A stretch of 64,000 nucleotides of DNA from Stomorhina lunata (taxonomy: Eukaryota > Arthropoda > Insecta > Diptera > Rhiniidae): positions 128,441,983-128,505,982 of the forward strand of contig OW121742.1 in NCBI GenBank assembly GCA_933228675.1, read 5' to 3'. Below are positions 60,780 to 64,000 of this stretch, one piece after another. The notes beneath the pieces were generated by a model, which saw only the letters and a list, made by a program, of their open reading frames with translations, was not told the DNA's origin and did no database searches. The translations under genes were made by a program, and so were the position numbers. The first letter of the stretch is position 1. Each line of letters starts with the position of its first letter.

Positions 60780-60977
60780 CAGTAGCTTTAAAGTTATTGA
60801 AGTAAAACTAAAAAACTTTACATACAATACTTTGCACCATAACTTCTAAACCATTTGGAAAAAATTAAATTAGTTTGTCGAAGGTAGCAAACTAACAAAG
60901 AACAAAAATTTTATGCACCAAAAGATTCCCCGTTTTTGTTTAATTAAGATTTTTTGTCGCTTACGATCAATATTTTC

Positions 60978-61026
60978 CATGTCGCTTGCGATCATTTTAA
61001 TCTAAGGGCTCGATATGTTTGTCATG
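60978..61026 (-). repeat. Right arm of the inverted repeat flanking the BEL/Pao insertion (M6)
   Basis: In reverse it reads CATGACAAACATATCGAGCC, CTTAGATTAAAATGATCGCA and AGCGACAT, pairing with 52401-52447. Next to it GATCGYAAGCGAC occurs a second time (reverse of about 60957-60968). Confidence 0.75.
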
Positions 61027-62259
61027 GAAGAGTGACAATATGTTTCTTGGGCAAAAACTATTTAGTTTGTAGTACTTTATCATTTCCGATAACAAGTCTT
61101 TTTCTTTAAAGATTTTTTTTTCAATTTGAAACTGCCGGGAATGTAGGTGTTATTGCTACACTACATACATATGTATAAGTAAAAGTATTAGTTAGTATAC
61201 TTACATATATGTGGAAAATGACAAAGTCAACCAAGAAAATATTGCAGATTAAAGCACACAAACACAAAAGAGTTGTCTTTACTACAATCTCCAATGCTGC
61301 TTTCACTAACTTCCACAGGAATGTATGTGTGTCTATGCTTGTGTCTCCTTACTATGATTGTATTTTCAAAAGAATACATCTAGGTACAGGAATATAGTGG
61401 CAATGAGATAATGTTATTGCTTTTGTTGCTGTCGTTGATGAAGTATAGTCTTCACCTCACCCACATAGACACCCAGTTTGGAGGGAGTCACACAGAAATA
61501 AATACTAATTCCCATTAAAAAATCACAGTTTTATATTGTGTGTGAAAAGTGGGCGTTAGCAAACAAAGACTTTTGGGGAAGATTAAGCATTTAACTTGAC
61601 ATTGAAAAGGTTGTATACGAGTTACAATTTAACCCCCTCTCTCTCCCCCCAATCCAGATTTTCCAACTTAAATAAGAAAAGAATAGAAGAAAGAAAAAAA
61701 TTCACAGAAAAAAAGCTTATGTGGTATAAATCTTGTTGTTTTTTCCCGAAAATTCATACATGATTATGTCCTTGTTGTTATTGTTGCTGCTCCTGTCCCT
61801 GCCTCTGCCTTCGACTGATGATGATACACAAAGAAGGACACTAATTTAATAAGGTTACTGGGTTGGAACATTAAAAATGAAAATATTTCAAATAAAATTG
61901 TATATGTACAAACCACATACATATTTATGTTCTATGTCTGTTAGTTTTCTGTATATTTTACTAAAGTATACCAAAATAAATTGAATGTTTAAGAAATTAA
62001 GGACACTTTGTTAGTTAGAAATATTTATATCTTTAATTTTTCTTTTTTAAGAAAATAGTTTTAGCAACTGTAAGTAATTATGCAGTGGAATTTTAATGCA
62101 TTTTTATAAAGTTGTTCAAGTTTGTTGAAAGTCAGAAAGAAATGTAGTTATAAAAGGATATGAAATATTTATGTGATATTCTTGACAATAACGACCGAAG
62201 CTATTTTTTGCTACAATAAGACTAGATTTGATCATAGCTCCCATAACTTTCGAAAATTA
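61027..62259. other. AT-rich non-coding stretch
   Basis: Nothing beyond an R1 fragment at 62225-62245 (ATTTGATCATAGCTCCCATA). The frames at 61121-61397 on both strands lack recognisable domains. Confidence 0.45.
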
Positions 62260-63147
62260 CACACATTTACTCAAATAACTGTCCCAATGTTTTTAAGTTC
62301 TTAATATGAGTGTAACAACAAAGCTGATGGCTCAATCTCTCTGATATTTGATATTATTGTATCGTGTTGACTTACCGTTAATAAAAAAAAAAAAATTAAA
62401 CAAAAGCAAATTTTTATTGGGACGTTTTTTTGACATTAGATTTATTTACATATTTAATGTTATTTTTTAATTAAATATTTTGTATAGCCTTTATTCGCAG
62501 TAGTAACGGCTTCTATAATCTATATTAAATGTTTACAATCACTTGAAGCAATACCGTTCTAAGCTTCCACCAATCCCCCCTCAGTTCATCTAAATTAACA
62601 GGGGTTTCGACAATACCTTTCTTAAGAGGTGCGCGATGGGGTAAAGATCAGGTGACTGGGGCTGCCAGTCAAGGACTTTGTACCCGTTGTCATTGAGCAA
62701 TTTTGGTGTTAGTTTGGTGGTGTTTTTGAGGTCATTGTCCTGTTTGAAAACTACCTTTTCCTTCAAGAATCCAAAATTTTCGCAGAAAACGGGGAGATTG
62801 GTGGCTAAAACGTTGACGTAGGACTGTCATCGCACCAACAATTTTGTGATCTGTTCCAACTTCAAATAAAGGCTATACAAAATAATTAATTAAAAAAATA
62901 ACATTGAATATCTAAATAAATATGTACGAATATGTAATAAATAAAAGTCAAAAAACTGTCCCAATTAAAATTTTCTTTTGTTTTTTTTTATTAACGGTAA
63001 GTATGGCAATGATGTTTTTTAATTATAGTTGTCAGCACGAGTCTATACAATAATACCAAATATCAGAGAGATTGAGCCAACAGCTTTGTTATTACACTCA
63101 TATTCGTAAACACCTTAAAAACATTGGGACAGTAATTTGAGTGACTG
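62260..63147. mobile_element. Tc1-like element with long inverted repeats (888 bp)
   Basis: TA lies outside both ends (62258-62259, 63148-63149). The arms carry ACTCAAATAACTGTCCCAAT and GGCTCAATCTCTCTGATATT on the left and the same in reverse on the right. They extend inward to about 62500 and 62865, where both contain AAAGGCTATACAAAATA, about 250-280 bp each with indels. Between them is an antisense transposase remnant. The length is short for an autonomous element. Confidence 0.82.
62592..62850 (-). pseudogene. Tc1/mariner transposase remnant, C-terminal
   Basis: On the minus strand one frame reads VVFKQDNDLKNTTKL and then KVLDWQPQSPDLYPIAHLL, matching the Tc1 pattern QDNDPKH..WPPQSPDLNPIEHLW. 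The second catalytic D (QDND) is present; the third position, normally E in NPIE, is A here. A stop follows shortly after, and an upstream segment (KIVGAMTVLRQ) lies in another frame. Inactive. Confidence 0.85.
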
Positions 63148-63149
63148 TA

Positions 63150-64000
63150 AATGGTGATAAATAAAATATTGAAAAATATATTAAAAGTGTACGAAATTTC
63201 TTAACAATTGGTTTATATCATATCTCTCACATAAGAAAAACTACTACATACTTTTCCAGACTTCATGTCTAAAATTTAGTAAAATTGTTATTAAACTCAT
63301 ACATTTTAACAAAATTTCGTTGTTCCAGTTTTTGCTTAGATTTTCATTTAAGTCGGTCCTCATACAAACTCTAGAACTACTCTTGCATAACTTTATGATC
63401 TAGTTAATCATCAACATTAATATTATTTCGTATTTTGATGTTTGAACCATAGGTTCGAATCCTAGCAGCACTAATATAAAATTATATATTGACTATTTTT
63501 CGTTTTGTTACATAACTTAATAAAATACATACTCACGCGTGCTTCTTTACTACAAAATTAAGTACATGATGTCTGGTTTATTTCCCAGACAAACACACAT
63601 TAAAAAGCCATAATTTAAAATTTATTTTTATTACTTTTTTAAAAAGAATTTGTTCAATGACATTATAAGAATCGTATTAAATATTGAATAACAAATAAAA
63701 TTTCGTTTAAATACTTTTTCCTGTATTTTATCGAAACTTTTCTCGTCTTCGGTTTTATAATATTTTCAATAAATAAAAAATTTATACATTTAGTAACACT
63801 TTACGGTAGGAAAAGACCACAACTGAATGAATAGTTCTTCTCACGTTATTATAATTTTTTTGTATGTTTTTTCTTTTGGTTTTAATATTGGCTATTATGG
63901 TGTTTTTAATATAAAGCGCATCGCAGTAATAATAAAACAAAAAACATATTGTTTTCCTTGAATTTCTCATTCACTCATTAAAACCGAGTATTTAACTTTT
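63150..64000. other. AT-rich non-coding stretch
   Basis: Contains an orphan B-box sequence GGTTCGAATCC at 63452-63462 with no upstream A box. No gene supported. Confidence 0.5.

Noticed and set aside
63425..63475. Functional tRNA gene
   Set aside because: Only the B box fits; no A box, anticodon arm or acceptor stem pairing.

Overview
The window reads as non-coding, strongly AT-rich DNA of a brachyceran fly, probably a calyptrate (blowfly/house-fly type). That is an inference from the style of the DNA: TATG/CATA microsatellites, CAG/CAA runs, a BEL/Pao LTR element, Tc1-like debris, a tRNA-derived SINE, and a dispersed repeat that resembles one I know from Drosophila. I found no host protein gene, no rRNA and no intact tRNA. 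The window is best explained as an intergenic region or a very large intron filled with mobile elements.

Layout. 1-1.1 kb: a decayed LINE reverse transcriptase, then one copy of a dispersed repeat called R1 here. 3-38 kb: at least six copies, in both orientations, of an undescribed-looking composite element (called E here). Each has two conserved end blocks around an expandable core of palindromic AT repeats centred on CTATAG. Other low-complexity arrays lie at 13.1-15.7 kb and 18.3-19.4 kb, and a clean 31-bp tandem array at 37.8-38.3 kb. The 13-15.7 kb array is interrupted by a Helitron-like insertion holding a 132-bp tandem repeat. 40-51 kb: three more R1 copies and several hairpin or MITE-like elements; two of these share the terminus TCTGTGGC and TA flanks. 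51.9 kb: a minus-strand tRNA-derived SINE, with a second 3'-end fragment near 11 kb.

52,622-60,719 is a complete BEL/Pao retrotransposon on the plus strand. It has 355-bp LTRs with only two differences, a 5-bp target duplication (AGTGG), a split tRNA-Tyr-like primer site, a broken gag, a long intact Gag(NC)-protease-RT-RNase H-integrase frame, and an intact extra ORF of 345 aa after pol. That ORF encodes a second, diverged set of zinc knuckles plus a second retropepsin-like domain. A strong 3' splice-site-like sequence ends 4 nt before its ATG, in a good Kozak context, so env-like expression from a spliced subgenomic RNA is plausible. This is the most interesting system in the window. The element sits inside an older inverted-repeat element.

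61-64 kb: an 888-bp Tc1-like element with very long inverted repeats and a decayed antisense transposase fragment, then plain AT-rich DNA. The LTR element is the only thing here with coding capacity. Its pol supplies protease, RT/RNase H and integrase. Its gag is disrupted in this copy, so movement would need Gag from another copy, unless the breaks arose after insertion or are sequence errors.
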